NCBI RefSeq assembly: GCF_024529955.1
Contig: NZ_AP024854.1
Location: forward strand, 1,488,001-1,552,000
Origin: Photobacterium toruni
GTDB taxonomy: Bacteria > Pseudomonadota > Gammaproteobacteria > Enterobacterales > Vibrionaceae
Direction of reading: 5' to 3'
Length of the DNA stretch: 64,000 nt
In this document: positions 46,021-54,832 of the stretch, in pieces
Numbering within the stretch: the first letter of the stretch is position 1
Layout of the letters: the number at the start of each line of letters is the position of its first letter
Made by a program: the position numbers and the translations under genes
The notes under the pieces: model-generated
Database searches by the model: none
The model's input: the letters and a program-made list of their open reading frames with translations, nothing else
What the model was told of the DNA's origin: nothing

Positions 46021-47217
46021 ATGTCGAAGGCTCGACGCTGCCCAGGCTGCGATTTACTTGTTTTACCAGCACCAGCGACTCAAGGACACAGCGCCTATTG
46101 CCCTCGTTGTCATACTCGACTCTATCGGGGGGGAATTGCACGTTTTAATGCTGACTTAGCGATTGCATTAGCTTGTCTTATTCTTTATATCCCTACGCTA
46201 AATTTACCATTAGTGACTATTCGTCTAGTGGGACAAATGATCCCAGCGTCACTGACATCAGGAACAGTAGCACTTGCTCCCACCTTCCCTTCTGTCGCTA
46301 TATTAATTCTTTTTTGTAGCGCCATTGCCCCCTTGTTACTGATCGGCGCAGTGTTAGGAGCACAATACGCATTACGTTTTCGTCACTTTCGAATATTTAA
46401 AGTTTCGTTATGGATCCTTTCCCATTTAAAACAATGGACAATGCTAGAGGTTTTCTTAGTTAGTTTGGCTATTTCATGTTTTAAAGTACAAGAAGTGGCT
46501 GAAATTTATATTGGCATAGGCTTATATTGTTTAATCAGTATGCAAATTTTATTGTCAGTATTATTAACCAAAGTTAGTGTTCGTCGATATTGGGATGCAT
46601 GGCAACCCGAAGATGAACACATCAGTGATAAACTCGATACGGTATGTCACTGCTGCCAATTAACCCAAGAAGATTTACCGCATTGCCGTCGATGTTATAG
46701 CCAGTTACATCATCGAGTTCCTAAATCATTACAAAAAACATGGGCATATCTTATTACTGCCAGCATTTTTATATTACCCGCAAACCTTTACCCTATATCT
46801 ATTTTTATGAATAACGGTAAGCGTATTGAAGACACTATTTTTTCAGGCGTTGCCGGATTAGTTAAAACAGGAATGATCAGTATTGCCATCATTATCTTTG
46901 TGGCAAGTATTGTTGTTCCTGTCGCTAAAATCATTGGATTAGCATATATATTGTTATGTATTCAATTTAAACAACGTAGCCAACGTCTACAACGTATGCG
47001 CATTTTTCGAATTGTGCATTGGATTGGCAAATGGTCTGTAATGGATTTATTTGTTATTGCCATTATGGTCGCTTTAATCGATCGTGGACAAATTCTTGAC
47101 TTCACCCCGGGACCGGGAGCAATTGCTTTTGCCGTGGTCGTTATATTAACAATGTTAGCAGCAGAGAGTTTAGATTCACGTCTAATCTGGGACAAATATG
47201 AACAACGAACCAAATAA
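46021..47217 (+). CDS. letA: LetA (PqiA/YebS family) inner-membrane lipid-transport protein
   Basis: Inner-membrane partner of the LetB MCE tunnel for lipid movement between membranes. 398 residues. Two PqiA-type modules, each beginning with a zinc ribbon: CPGC...CPRC (residues 7-29) and CHCCQLT...CRRC (about 213-227), and each followed by four helices. The end overlaps letB by 20 bp. E. coli has 427 residues. Role by homology to the E. coli letAB pair. Confidence 0.93.
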   Translation: MSKARRCPGCDLLVLPAPATQGHSAYCPRCHTRLYRGGIARFNADLAIALACLILYIPTLNLPLVTIRLVGQMIPASLTSGTVALAPTFPSVAILILFCSAIAPLLLIGAVLGAQYALRFRHFRIFKVSLWILSHLKQWTMLEVFLVSLAISCFKVQEVAEIYIGIGLYCLISMQILLSVLLTKVSVRRYWDAWQPEDEHISDKLDTVCHCCQLTQEDLPHCRRCYSQLHHRVPKSLQKTWAYLITASIFILPANLYPISIFMNNGKRIEDTIFSGVAGLVKTGMISIAIIIFVASIVVPVAKIIGLAYILLCIQFKQRSQRLQRMRIFRIVHWIGKWSVMDLFVIAIMVALIDRGQILDFTPGPGAIAFAVVVILTMLAAESLDSRLIWDKYEQRTK

Positions 47218-49825
47218 CACACAACCGCAACCGGTTAATATTCGACGTGATCGCAGCTTATCACCTCTGTGGTTATTACCTTTACTCGCGATCATTGTCG
47301 CTGGGTGGTTATTATATAAAGCCGTTAATGAGGGCGGCGAACGTATTCAAATCCATTTTAATGATGCTGTTGGTTTAGTCGCAGGCCGTACGACTATTCG
47401 TTATCAAGGTTTAGAAGTGGGTATCGTCCGTGATGTGACATTATCTAAAGACCTTAAAAGTATCTATGTTTCTGCCGATATTTATCCAGAAGCAGTAAAA
47501 ACGTTACATACACATACCCAATTTTGGTTGGTGAAACCAAAAGCATCGATAACTGGAATTTCAGGCTTGGATGCACTTGTTTCAGGTAATTATATTGCCC
47601 TTCAGCCTGGTACTGGTGAATTTGCAACCAAGTTTACAGCGCTCGAAAATCAACCTGCAAATATGCCAGAACACAATGGCTTAACCCTACAATTAAAAGC
47701 GCCTAATTTAGGGTCGCTTAGTATTGGCTCCCAAATTTTTTATAAAAAGATCCCTGTCGGTGAAATTTATAATTACACCCTCAGTGCCAATAAAAAAGAA
47801 GTGTTGATTGATGCGTTGATCAAACCGCATTATGCCAATCTCGTGACCAATAAAAGCCGTTTCTGGAATGTGAGTGGTGTAAATGCCAATATAGGCTTTA
47901 ATGGCGTTGATGTTCAATTTGAAAGTTTATCAGCATTAATTGCAGGAGCGATTGCCTTTGATTCGCCAGATGAAGGTAAACCAATAGATGAAGGACATTT
48001 ATTTAATCTCTATCCTGACATCAATACCGCTGGGCGTGGTATTGCAATCACAATCACCCTTCCTGATAATAATAATGTGAGCAATTCAGGCGCACCGATT
48101 ATGTATCGTGGCCTACAAATTGGTAAAATTTCCGACTTAAAACTGGACGATAAAACCAATAAAATTATTGCCCATGCTGCTATTGAGCCAAGCATGAGTG
48201 ATTTGCTAAACAGCGGTTCTCGATTATTACTAGAAGAAGCACAAGTCTCTCTTTCTGGTATTAAAAATATTGGTAATCTTGTCCGTGGCAATTACTTACG
48301 CTTAATTCCAGGTGAAGGTAAAAAAACACGTCATTTTACAGCTATTACTCAAAACACACTGGAAGAACAACAATCGGGTGTTGCTATTTTCTCTCTTTTT
48401 GCAGATAAAAGTTATGGCTTAAAGCCCGGTACAGCATTGCGCTATCGTGGAATAGATGTTGGTCATATTACAGCAGTAAAACTTGAGGGGGATCAAGTTC
48501 GATTTGATGCATTAATTCAGCCGCAATATACCCACTTAGTTCGATCTCACAGTCGATTCTTTATTGATGGCGGTATCGAGGCCAATATAAGTAACACTGG
48601 TATTGATGTTTCTATTCCCGCAGCAGATCAATTAATCAGCAGTGCAATAAGCTTTACTGCTAGTGGCAAACCGGGCATCCAAAAAAGCTATTCTCTGTTT
48701 AAAAATAGACAACTAGCTAAACTTGCAGATGAAAAATTAAAAGGTTTCACCTCTATCACACTTGTCGCAAAAAACTTACCTCCTATATCTGTAGGCAGTC
48801 CAGTACTTTATCGAAACTTACAGGTCGGTGAAATCACCAGCTTTTCATTAAAAACATCAGGCGTTGAAATAAAAGCTAATATACAAAAAAAATACCGTCA
48901 TTTAATTGATAATAACACCGTTTTTTGGAACCGTTCAGGCGTTGAAGTTGAGGCTGGGCTCAATGGCGTTAAAATCAAAGCAGATCCCCTCTCAACGTTA
49001 TTAAAAGGTGGTATCGCATTTGATTCTATTAACGGCGTTGTTAATCGCTCAGGTAATAACTATAAACTTTACCCAAGCTTAAGTGATGCTCAACATTTTG
49101 GCGTGATGATCACATTAACCGCTGATGATGCACGTTCTATATCAAAATCAACCGCGATTAAGTATCAAGGTGTTGTTATTGGCAAAGTTGATAATATTGA
49201 ACCAAATTTTGATTGTAACAATGTTACTGTAAAAGCACGTTTATTTCCGCAATACGCTAAAGTAATCGCACGTAAAGATAGCTATTTCTGGATAGTTAAA
49301 CCTAAAATCAGTTTAAGTGGCAGTGAAAACTTAGACTCATTATTAAGTTCGTATATTGCAGTTCAACCGGGTAACGGTCTAAGTGCTCATAGCTTTAAAT
49401 TAGGCTCTGCTGAATTATTTGATGCCGGAAAAACCTTTATTCTTGAAAGCGAAGAACGCGGATCTGTTAGTGAAGGAACACCATTACTTTACCGTGATAT
49501 TCAAGTTGGACAAGTGATTAAGGTTGCTTTAGGTGCATTAGCCGATCGCGTTTTAATTACCGTTCAAATTGAACAAAAGTATCGTCACCTTGTACGTACT
49601 GATAGCGTTTTCTGGAATGCTTCTGGATTAAATGTCGATATCGGTATTACTGGCGCAAAAGTAAAAACGGGAACATTTGATAGCTTACTGCGCGGTGGCA
49701 TTTCATTTGCAACACCGGCAACACAACCATTGGCACCACAAGCAAAACAAAATAAGCACTTTTTACTTAACAAAGAAGTGAATCCACAATGGGTAAGTTG
49801 GCGCACCGCTATCCCTATTAAATAA
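47198..49825 (+). CDS. letB: LetB (YebT), seven-MCE-domain lipid tunnel protein
   Basis: Periplasm-spanning MCE protein of 875 residues (E. coli 877). One N-terminal helix (about 20-40, LWLLPLLAIIVAGWLLYKAV) is followed by seven MCE domains, each recognisable by a GTxxxYRGxxVG-like core: TTIRYQGLEVG, SQIFYKKIPVG, APIMYRGLQIG, TALRYRGIDVG, SPVLYRNLQVG, TAIKYQGVVIG and TPLLYRDIQVG. Seven stacked rings give the long tunnel known for LetB. Translationally coupled to letA by overlap. Confidence 0.96.
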   Translation: MNNEPNNTQPQPVNIRRDRSLSPLWLLPLLAIIVAGWLLYKAVNEGGERIQIHFNDAVGLVAGRTTIRYQGLEVGIVRDVTLSKDLKSIYVSADIYPEAVKTLHTHTQFWLVKPKASITGISGLDALVSGNYIALQPGTGEFATKFTALENQPANMPEHNGLTLQLKAPNLGSLSIGSQIFYKKIPVGEIYNYTLSANKKEVLIDALIKPHYANLVTNKSRFWNVSGVNANIGFNGVDVQFESLSALIAGAIAFDSPDEGKPIDEGHLFNLYPDINTAGRGIAITITLPDNNNVSNSGAPIMYRGLQIGKISDLKLDDKTNKIIAHAAIEPSMSDLLNSGSRLLLEEAQVSLSGIKNIGNLVRGNYLRLIPGEGKKTRHFTAITQNTLEEQQSGVAIFSLFADKSYGLKPGTALRYRGIDVGHITAVKLEGDQVRFDALIQPQYTHLVRSHSRFFIDGGIEANISNTGIDVSIPAADQLISSAISFTASGKPGIQKSYSLFKNRQLAKLADEKLKGFTSITLVAKNLPPISVGSPVLYRNLQVGEITSFSLKTSGVEIKANIQKKYRHLIDNNTVFWNRSGVEVEAGLNGVKIKADPLSTLLKGGIAFDSINGVVNRSGNNYKLYPSLSDAQHFGVMITLTADDARSISKSTAIKYQGVVIGKVDNIEPNFDCNNVTVKARLFPQYAKVIARKDSYFWIVKPKISLSGSENLDSLLSSYIAVQPGNGLSAHSFKLGSAELFDAGKTFILESEERGSVSEGTPLLYRDIQVGQVIKVALGALADRVLITVQIEQKYRHLVRTDSVFWNASGLNVDIGITGAKVKTGTFDSLLRGGISFATPATQPLAPQAKQNKHFLLNKEVNPQWVSWRTAIPIK

Positions 49826-49843
49826 TAGGTAAACAACAAATAT

Positions 49844-49869
49844 AAAGGAGCATCTGATGCTCCTTTTTT
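49844..49869 (+). terminator. Rho-independent terminator of letAB
   Basis: AAAGGAGCAT / ATGCTCCTTT stem with a 3-nt loop and T-run. Confidence 0.92.
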
Positions 49870-50025
49870 GATCGCTCAGCTCAAATAAATGCGGCTTTTA
49901 TACACAATATAATAATGATAATCCCTCCTTATCTATAACAAACTTAGAAGCATAGATAGCTGATATAACTTTGTTCCTATTTAGTATAGAATCCCGACAT
50001 TGCTAGTTTGACAGAGAGTGCTACC

Positions 50026-51456
50026 TTGCATCCTAATATCTATATTCCTGACGCTTTTATTGATCTTATCAAGCATACAATGCCAGAAAATCTGAGTATT
50101 GATGAGTTTATTAGCTATTGTAAAACACCACTACGCCGCAGCATTCGCGTTAATACACTAAAAATAAGTGTGGCGGATTTTCTTACGCGTGTTGCAGATA
50201 AAGGTTGGACGTTAACCCCTGTTCCTTGGTGTGATACCGGCTTTTGGATTAAACGAGAGGATGAAGAAAGCGTTTCATTAGGCAATACTGCTGAACATAT
50301 GGCGGGATTATTTTATATTCAAGAAGCCAGTTCAATGATGCCTGTTACCGCTTTACTTGATAACAATGACGCCCTTGATTGTGTTCTTGATATGGCATCC
50401 GCACCAGGCTCTAAAACAACCCAAATAGCTTGTGCTATGCAAAACAAAGGCGCATTAGTTGCCAATGAGCTTGCTGCTAGTCGAATTAAAGTATTACACG
50501 CTAACCTACAACGTTGTGGCGTTCATAATGCAGCACTAACCCATTTTGATGGCTGTGTATTTGGCACATGGACACCTGAAGCATTTAACTCTATTTTACT
50601 TGACGCCCCTTGTTCTGGTGAAGGCGCTATTCGTAAAGATGATGATGCAATGGCTAACTGGAGTCTTGCATCAATCGATGAAATAGCAGCAGTACAGCGC
50701 AAATTAATTGTTAGTGCATTCCAAGCATTAAAACCTGGTGGTGTTATGGTGTATTCAACCTGCACCCTAAACCTGCATGAAAACCAAGAAGTCTGTCATT
50801 ACCTAAAAGAAACCTTTGGTGATGCGGTTGAATTTGAATCTTTAGGGGATTTATTTGAAGGTGCACAAAAAGCGCTAACACCTGAAGGGTTCTTACACGT
50901 TTATCCTCAAGTTTTTGATAGTGAGGGCTTCTTTGTTGCACGAATTCGTAAGCATGCTTCCGTTGACACCGATCCAGTTAAAAAGCGCATGGGTAAATTC
51001 CCATTTACTCAAGTTAAAGCCGATGAACAACAACTGATAGCAGAACAACTTAACACTGATCTTAATATTAGCTTATCAACAAATAGTGATATTTGGTTAC
51101 GAGATAAAGAAGTATGGTTATTCCCATCACAAATTAAACCTTTGATTGGCGAAATCCGTTTCCAACGCATAGGCATTAAACTCGCAGAGCAGCACAAGAA
51201 AGGCTATCGCTGGCAGCATGAAGCGATCATGACGCTTGCAACCGGTAAAGAGTCAGTTGCTATAGCATTAACAGCACCACAAGCGAAAGAGTGGTTTATG
51301 GGGCGAGATATTCGTCCAGAAGATCTAACGGGTAAAGGTGAAGTGATTGTTACTTACCGTGATTACCCTATTGGTATCGGTAAATGGGTTGGCAATCGAA
51401 TCAAAAATGGCTTACCTCGCGAATTAGTACGTGATACAAATCTATTTGATATCTAA
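50026..51456 (+). CDS. rsmF: 16S rRNA m5C1407 methyltransferase RsmF
   Basis: SAM-dependent methyltransferase for C1407 of 16S rRNA. The RsmF/Nop2 core shows RRSIRVNTLKISVADFL, the SAM motif DMASAPGSKTTQIA, the first catalytic-type cysteine in LLDAPCSGEG and the second in VYSTCTLN. A C-terminal PUA-like region ends YPIGIGKWVGNRIKNGLPRE. The frame is open from TTG 50008, but TTG 50026 (MHPNIYIPD) fits the family N-terminus and has GAGAG nearby; both are non-ATG starts. 476 residues from 50026. Confidence 0.93.
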   Translation: MHPNIYIPDAFIDLIKHTMPENLSIDEFISYCKTPLRRSIRVNTLKISVADFLTRVADKGWTLTPVPWCDTGFWIKREDEESVSLGNTAEHMAGLFYIQEASSMMPVTALLDNNDALDCVLDMASAPGSKTTQIACAMQNKGALVANELAASRIKVLHANLQRCGVHNAALTHFDGCVFGTWTPEAFNSILLDAPCSGEGAIRKDDDAMANWSLASIDEIAAVQRKLIVSAFQALKPGGVMVYSTCTLNLHENQEVCHYLKETFGDAVEFESLGDLFEGAQKALTPEGFLHVYPQVFDSEGFFVARIRKHASVDTDPVKKRMGKFPFTQVKADEQQLIAEQLNTDLNISLSTNSDIWLRDKEVWLFPSQIKPLIGEIRFQRIGIKLAEQHKKGYRWQHEAIMTLATGKESVAIALTAPQAKEWFMGRDIRPEDLTGKGEVIVTYRDYPIGIGKWVGNRIKNGLPRELVRDTNLFDI

Positions 51457-51565
51457 TTCAATACCCTGCTGATTATTGGCTATTTAATGATAAATCCAGC
51501 AATTATTTTTGATGACAACTGGAAAAAAATCAAAGCTAAACTAATATTGATAGTGTAATCAAATT

Positions 51566-51573
51566 CTAGACAT
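51566..51573 (+). promoter_or_regulatory. Sigma-S-like -10 element of sdsR
   Basis: CTAGACAT resembles the extended sigma-S -10 (CTATACTT) at the right distance before the SdsR-like transcript. Confidence 0.5.
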
Positions 51574-51577
51574 AGAC

Positions 51578-51655
51578 ATAAATCAGTTAGCGCAAGGCTC
51601 AATCAATGAGCCTATTCCCCTAAGCCCGACACAGGAATCGTTTCGGGCTCTTTTT
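51578..51655 (+). ncRNA. sdsR: SdsR (RyeB) small regulatory RNA
   Basis: Sigma-S-dependent, Hfq/ProQ-binding small RNA. From 51588 the sequence reads TTAGCGCA-AGGCTC-loop-GAGCC-ATTCCCC, then AAGCCCGA, the loop CACAGGAATCGT and TTCGGGCT plus T5. As I recall it, E. coli SdsR has the same order: TTAGCGCACGGCTC, GAGCC, TTTCCC, and a terminator hairpin whose loop is ACAGGAATCGT. The locus also agrees, just downstream of rsmF as in enterobacteria. The 5' end is set from the -10 element and is approximate; about 78 nt. Confidence 0.8.
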
Positions 51656-51710
51656 ATACTGATATTCTCTTTTTTACTCAAATCTCAAATTTACTCAATG
51701 AAAAATAACC

Positions 51711-51741
51711 AAAAAAAAACCTGAGCATATATTGCTCAGGT
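51711..51741 (-). terminator. Rho-independent terminator of yeeX
   Basis: ACCTGAGC / GCTCAGGT perfect 8-bp stem, nine T on the minus strand. Confidence 0.92.
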
Positions 51742-51765
51742 CTTAATCAGTTAACACGCATAAAA

Positions 51766-52080
51766 TTAATTATGTTTGTGCGCTGTAATTTCTGCTTTTC
51801 GAAGGTCTTTAACTGTTTTACTAACGTCACGACGTTCTTTAGAAAGTTCAGCACTGATAATAATATGATCATCAACACGATCTTCATAATCGCTTTTCAT
51901 ATTTTCGATGATTTCTAAAATTTGATCATGGCTCATATCTGCTTTGATATAATCCAGCATGTTTTCTAGTAATTCTACACGCTTACGGTTATCACGAACT
52001 TTACGGTCATTATCTAAAATTTCGCGTTTAAGTTTGTTTTTACGACGAGCCTGACGAACAAGTTCAAGGATGTTGTTCAT
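51766..52080 (-). CDS. yeeX: DUF496 protein YeeX
   Basis: A 104-residue, mostly helical cytoplasmic protein of the UPF0265/DUF496 family. [54 protein letters not shown] and KERRDVSK correspond to E. coli YeeX blocks. Two long charged helices suggest a coiled-coil dimer, possibly nucleic-acid associated. AAGGAC before ATG 52080. Function not established. Confidence 0.92.
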   Translation of the reverse strand: MNNILELVRQARRKNKLKREILDNDRKVRDNRKRVELLENMLDYIKADMSHDQILEIIENMKSDYEDRVDDHIIISAELSKERRDVSKTVKDLRKAEITAHKHN

Positions 52081-52624
52081 GTTTTGTCCTTAGTCTGAAA
52101 ATAAAGCCTTGTGAAACTGATTTAATGCTAATAATTAGGAAAAATGCACTTCCTAGTACATAACCGTCGAGTCTCAGTTCTTTTCTAAAATCGTTATATC
52201 AGAAAATCTGCTGTAAACTCAAGTAATACCCGCAGATTATCGTCTAGATGATGCGTTAACATACGCTTGAAGATCCTTTGTTGTCTGAATTATGCTCTTT
52301 CTATTCTAAATTGCTTTGATTTCGTTCAAGAAATATTTAAAATTATTACCGCAATAAAAGGCATTTAAGTGAAAAATTTAAGAAATAATAATGACAATCC
52401 AATGATTATTTCTTTTGCTCATAAAAAATAATCAATTTGATTTGCAAATTGCTGATCAGCGCCTAGTCTTCATAGTAGACCAGTACTTATTTACAGTTAA
52501 AGCAATCTGAACAAGGATATCTTCGCTGTCATCCTCATGATCAGCAACAGAGTTCAACACTCAAATCGCTCCGTAATCTGATATTGGCTATACCGTGTGA
52601 TGAATAGATTTATCAGGAGACAAC
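52081..52624. other. Long leader/intergenic region upstream of the first cold-shock gene
   Basis: About 540 bp holding the yeeX promoter and probably a long 5' leader of the csp mRNA. AATCTGC / GCAGATT (52206-52239) can form a hairpin with a long loop. No ORF was seen. Confidence 0.45.
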
Positions 52625-52834
52625 ATGTCAAAAGCAACAGGTACCGTAAAGTGGTTTAACGAAGAGAAAGGGTTTGGTTTTATCACTCAAGATGACGGCG
52701 GTGCTGATGTATTTGTACACTTCCGTGCGATTAGTGGTGATGGCTTTAAAACCTTAGCTGAAGGCCAAAAAGTCTCTTACGAAACAGAGCAAGGTCCTAA
52801 AGGTCTTCAAGCAGCAAACGTTGAAAGAGTTTAA
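52625..52834 (+). CDS. CspA-family cold-shock protein
   Basis: A 69-residue cold-shock domain protein, a single-strand nucleic-acid chaperone. RNP1 is KGFGFITQ and RNP2 is VFVHF, within the usual five-strand barrel, starting [27 protein letters not shown] before ATG 52625 is a strong ribosome site. A near-identical paralogue follows at 53219. Which of CspA, CspC or CspE it corresponds to is not clear. Confidence 0.95.
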   Translation: MSKATGTVKWFNEEKGFGFITQDDGGADVFVHFRAISGDGFKTLAEGQKVSYETEQGPKGLQAANVERV

Positions 52835-52862
52835 TAAATTAACCTTGAATATCGACAAAAAT

Positions 52863-52886
52863 AAAGGGCTCATTCAGCCCTTTTTT
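52863..52886 (+). terminator. Rho-independent terminator of the first csp gene
   Basis: AAAGGGCT / AGCCCTTT stem with 5-nt loop and T-run. Confidence 0.92.
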
Positions 52887-53218
52887 CAATTCAGTCAAAA
52901 ACCTATATAACAATCCAATTCAACTTTCTCTAATGCCCCTTCCCTACCATATGCATACAAGCATTTTCACAGTATGTTATTTTGTTAGTATGGTCACATT
53001 ATTGATTGGTTCTTAAACGAGAAACTTGCCCTTTCAATATGAAAATGGCCTAATACTCATGGTTTTATTAAAGGCCTATTTATGCAACAAATTGAAAGAG
53101 AAAACTTCGATACACTGTTCAAATATTCACAGTTGTCCTGAAGCGCTTCATTATTCTTTTGTACATAAGTAAAACAGCGTAATGTGCGCTACTAATTTAT
53201 TATTTCAGGAGACATAAC
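52887..53218. other. Leader region of the second cold-shock gene
   Basis: About 330 bp. Contains a 19-codon ORF at 53082 with a reasonable ribosome site (AAAGG, 8 nt) ending 77 bp before the csp gene. Otherwise no clear element. Confidence 0.4.
53082..53141 (+). CDS. Possible 19-aa leader peptide upstream of the second csp gene
   Basis: MQQIERENFDTLFKYSQLS, preceded by AAAGGCCTATTT. It may be chance. If real, it would be a leader peptide in the csp 5' region. Confidence 0.2.
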   Translation: MQQIERENFDTLFKYSQLS

Positions 53219-53428
53219 ATGTCTAAAACAACTGGTATCGTTAAGTGGTTCAACGATGAGAAAGGTTTCGGTTTTATCACTCAAGACAATGGCGGCGCTG
53301 ACGTATTCGTTCACTTCCGTGCTATCACAGGTGAAGGCTTTAAATCTCTAGCTGAAGGTCAAAAAGTTTCTTTTGACGTTGAGCAAGGCCAAAAAGGTCC
53401 TCAAGCTGCTAACGTTGAGCGTGCTTAA
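53219..53428 (+). CDS. CspA-family cold-shock protein (second copy)
   Basis: A 69-residue cold-shock domain protein with the same RNP motifs ([13 protein letters not shown]). It differs from the first copy at roughly a dozen positions (for example [24 protein letters not shown]). CAGGAGACATAAC precedes the ATG. The two genes have separate leaders and terminators, so they look like a tandem duplication under separate control. Confidence 0.95.
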   Translation: MSKTTGIVKWFNDEKGFGFITQDNGGADVFVHFRAITGEGFKSLAEGQKVSFDVEQGQKGPQAANVERA

Positions 53429-53454
53429 TTTTTCAACGAACAGTTGAAAGAAGT

Positions 53455-53480
53455 AAAGGGTATCTAGGTACCCTTTTTTT
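53455..53480 (+). terminator. Rho-independent terminator of the second csp gene
   Basis: AAAGGGTA / TACCCTTT stem with 6-nt loop and T-run. Confidence 0.92.
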
Positions 53481-53506
53481 ATATCTATTATTTACGTAAT
53501 AATTGC

Positions 53507-53968
53507 TCACTTTGCCACATACACCATTTTTATCCGTGGTTGACCAACACCAAAATACTCACTTTCTTGTTCAACGTCGGTAAAACCTAGCTGTTGATAT
53601 AACTTTTTCGCATAATTATCTGGATGTACCGTTAACCACAGTTTTTCACAGCCCGTTAGTACCTCCATAGCTTCTTGTATTAGTTTTCTACCCACTCCAC
53701 GTCCCTGTACGCTAGTATCAACAGCTAATGCCAATATCCACCCTTCAGTTACTTTTAACGACATAGCATTAAACTGAGGCGCACACAACGCATAACCAAT
53801 CACATTGTCTTGTTCACGAGCCACTAATAATCCAGCGGGCCAACAATCATAAGCTTGGCGAATGAAAAAATCAGGATAACAATGATCACCAAATAATCGC
53901 TGCTCTAACTGAAACACCGCGTCTAAATCTTCTTTTTTAGCAACACCAATTGTTATTATCTGAGCCAC
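53507..53968 (-). CDS. GNAT-family N-acetyltransferase
   Basis: A 153-residue GNAT protein of the RimI-like sort. The acetyl-CoA-binding motif is VQGRGVGRKLI (about 98-108), after the LALAVDTS strand; the C-terminal NYAKKLYQQLGF is typical. Substrate unknown, peptide N-termini or a small amine being common. Single gene facing the csp genes. Confidence 0.9.
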   Translation of the reverse strand: MAQIITIGVAKKEDLDAVFQLEQRLFGDHCYPDFFIRQAYDCWPAGLLVAREQDNVIGYALCAPQFNAMSLKVTEGWILALAVDTSVQGRGVGRKLIQEAMEVLTGCEKLWLTVHPDNYAKKLYQQLGFTDVEQESEYFGVGQPRIKMVYVAK

Positions 53969-54003
53969 ATGATTCCCTGTGCATTATGTTTATAATGAGT
54001 ATT

Positions 54004-54037
54004 AAAAAAGCCAGCATCGAATAAACGATACTGGCCT
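54004..54037 (-). terminator. Rho-independent terminator of efpL
   Basis: Minus strand GCCAGTATCG / CGATGCTGGC stem (one mismatch) followed by TTTTTT. Confidence 0.88.
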
Positions 54038-54060
54038 TATAAAATAATAATAACTAATTA

Positions 54061-54633
54061 TTATTTGTCAGCACGGCTCATGAACTTGTGTTCAGCTGTG
54101 TTGATTTTGATTTTTTCGCCATTTGCGATGTACTCAGGAACTTGAACAACAAGACCTGTAGACAATGTTGCAGGCTTAGTACGAGCACTTGCAGACGCGC
54201 CTTTAATTGACGGATCAGTCTCAACAATTGTTAGCTCTACTGTTGCTGGTAGTTCTAATGCAACAGGTGCACCGTCTACAGTCAGTACTTCAATACCTTT
54301 AGTATCTTCAGTAATGAAAAGTAGCTCTTCAGAAATTGCTTCTTTAGTGAATGTGTATGGCGTGTAATCTTCATCATCCATAAACACGTATTCTTCACCA
54401 TCGATGTATGAGAAAGATGCTTTCTGACGACTGAAATCTGCTAACGTAATCATTTCATCAGCTTTGAAACTAACATCCGATTTAGAGCCCGTTGCAACAT
54501 CATAAATACGCATACGGTAAAGACTTGCGCCTGCACGACCACTCGGTGTTAGCTTAGTAATTTCTTTAACTAAAGCTACTTTACCGTTAAGTTCAATAGC
54601 TGCAAATTTTTTAATCTCACTAGCCTTTGGCAT
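54061..54633 (-). CDS. yeiP: Elongation factor P-like protein EfpL (YeiP)
   Basis: Ribosome-binding EF-P paralogue that relieves stalling. 190 residues in three beta-barrel domains. The acceptor loop is [11 protein letters not shown] with R33 at the tip, where true EF-P has a lysine, which marks the EfpL/YeiP branch. The EF-P signature [18 protein letters not shown] sits near residue 140. ATG 54633 (MPKASEIKK) has GGAA 8 nt upstream; the longer frame to 54711 is not expected to be used. Confidence 0.94.
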   Translation of the reverse strand: MPKASEIKKFAAIELNGKVALVKEITKLTPSGRAGASLYRMRIYDVATGSKSDVSFKADEMITLADFSRQKASFSYIDGEEYVFMDDEDYTPYTFTKEAISEELLFITEDTKGIEVLTVDGAPVALELPATVELTIVETDPSIKGASASARTKPATLSTGLVVQVPEYIANGEKIKINTAEHKFMSRADK

Positions 54634-54832
54634 GATCATTATTCCAAAAATAAATAGTGGTGAGAAATTACACCAAGATACAGATTTATAGCAAGTAATA
54701 TGATAGTCCAATCTCTATTTTTTTGCATTGATCTACTAACATGGTCAATAGATAGACAAGACAATAATCAGATCTTCTTACTCGCTTCTTATGACTTTAT
54801 ATAGCGTCAGACTGATAACTATGAATATAATA

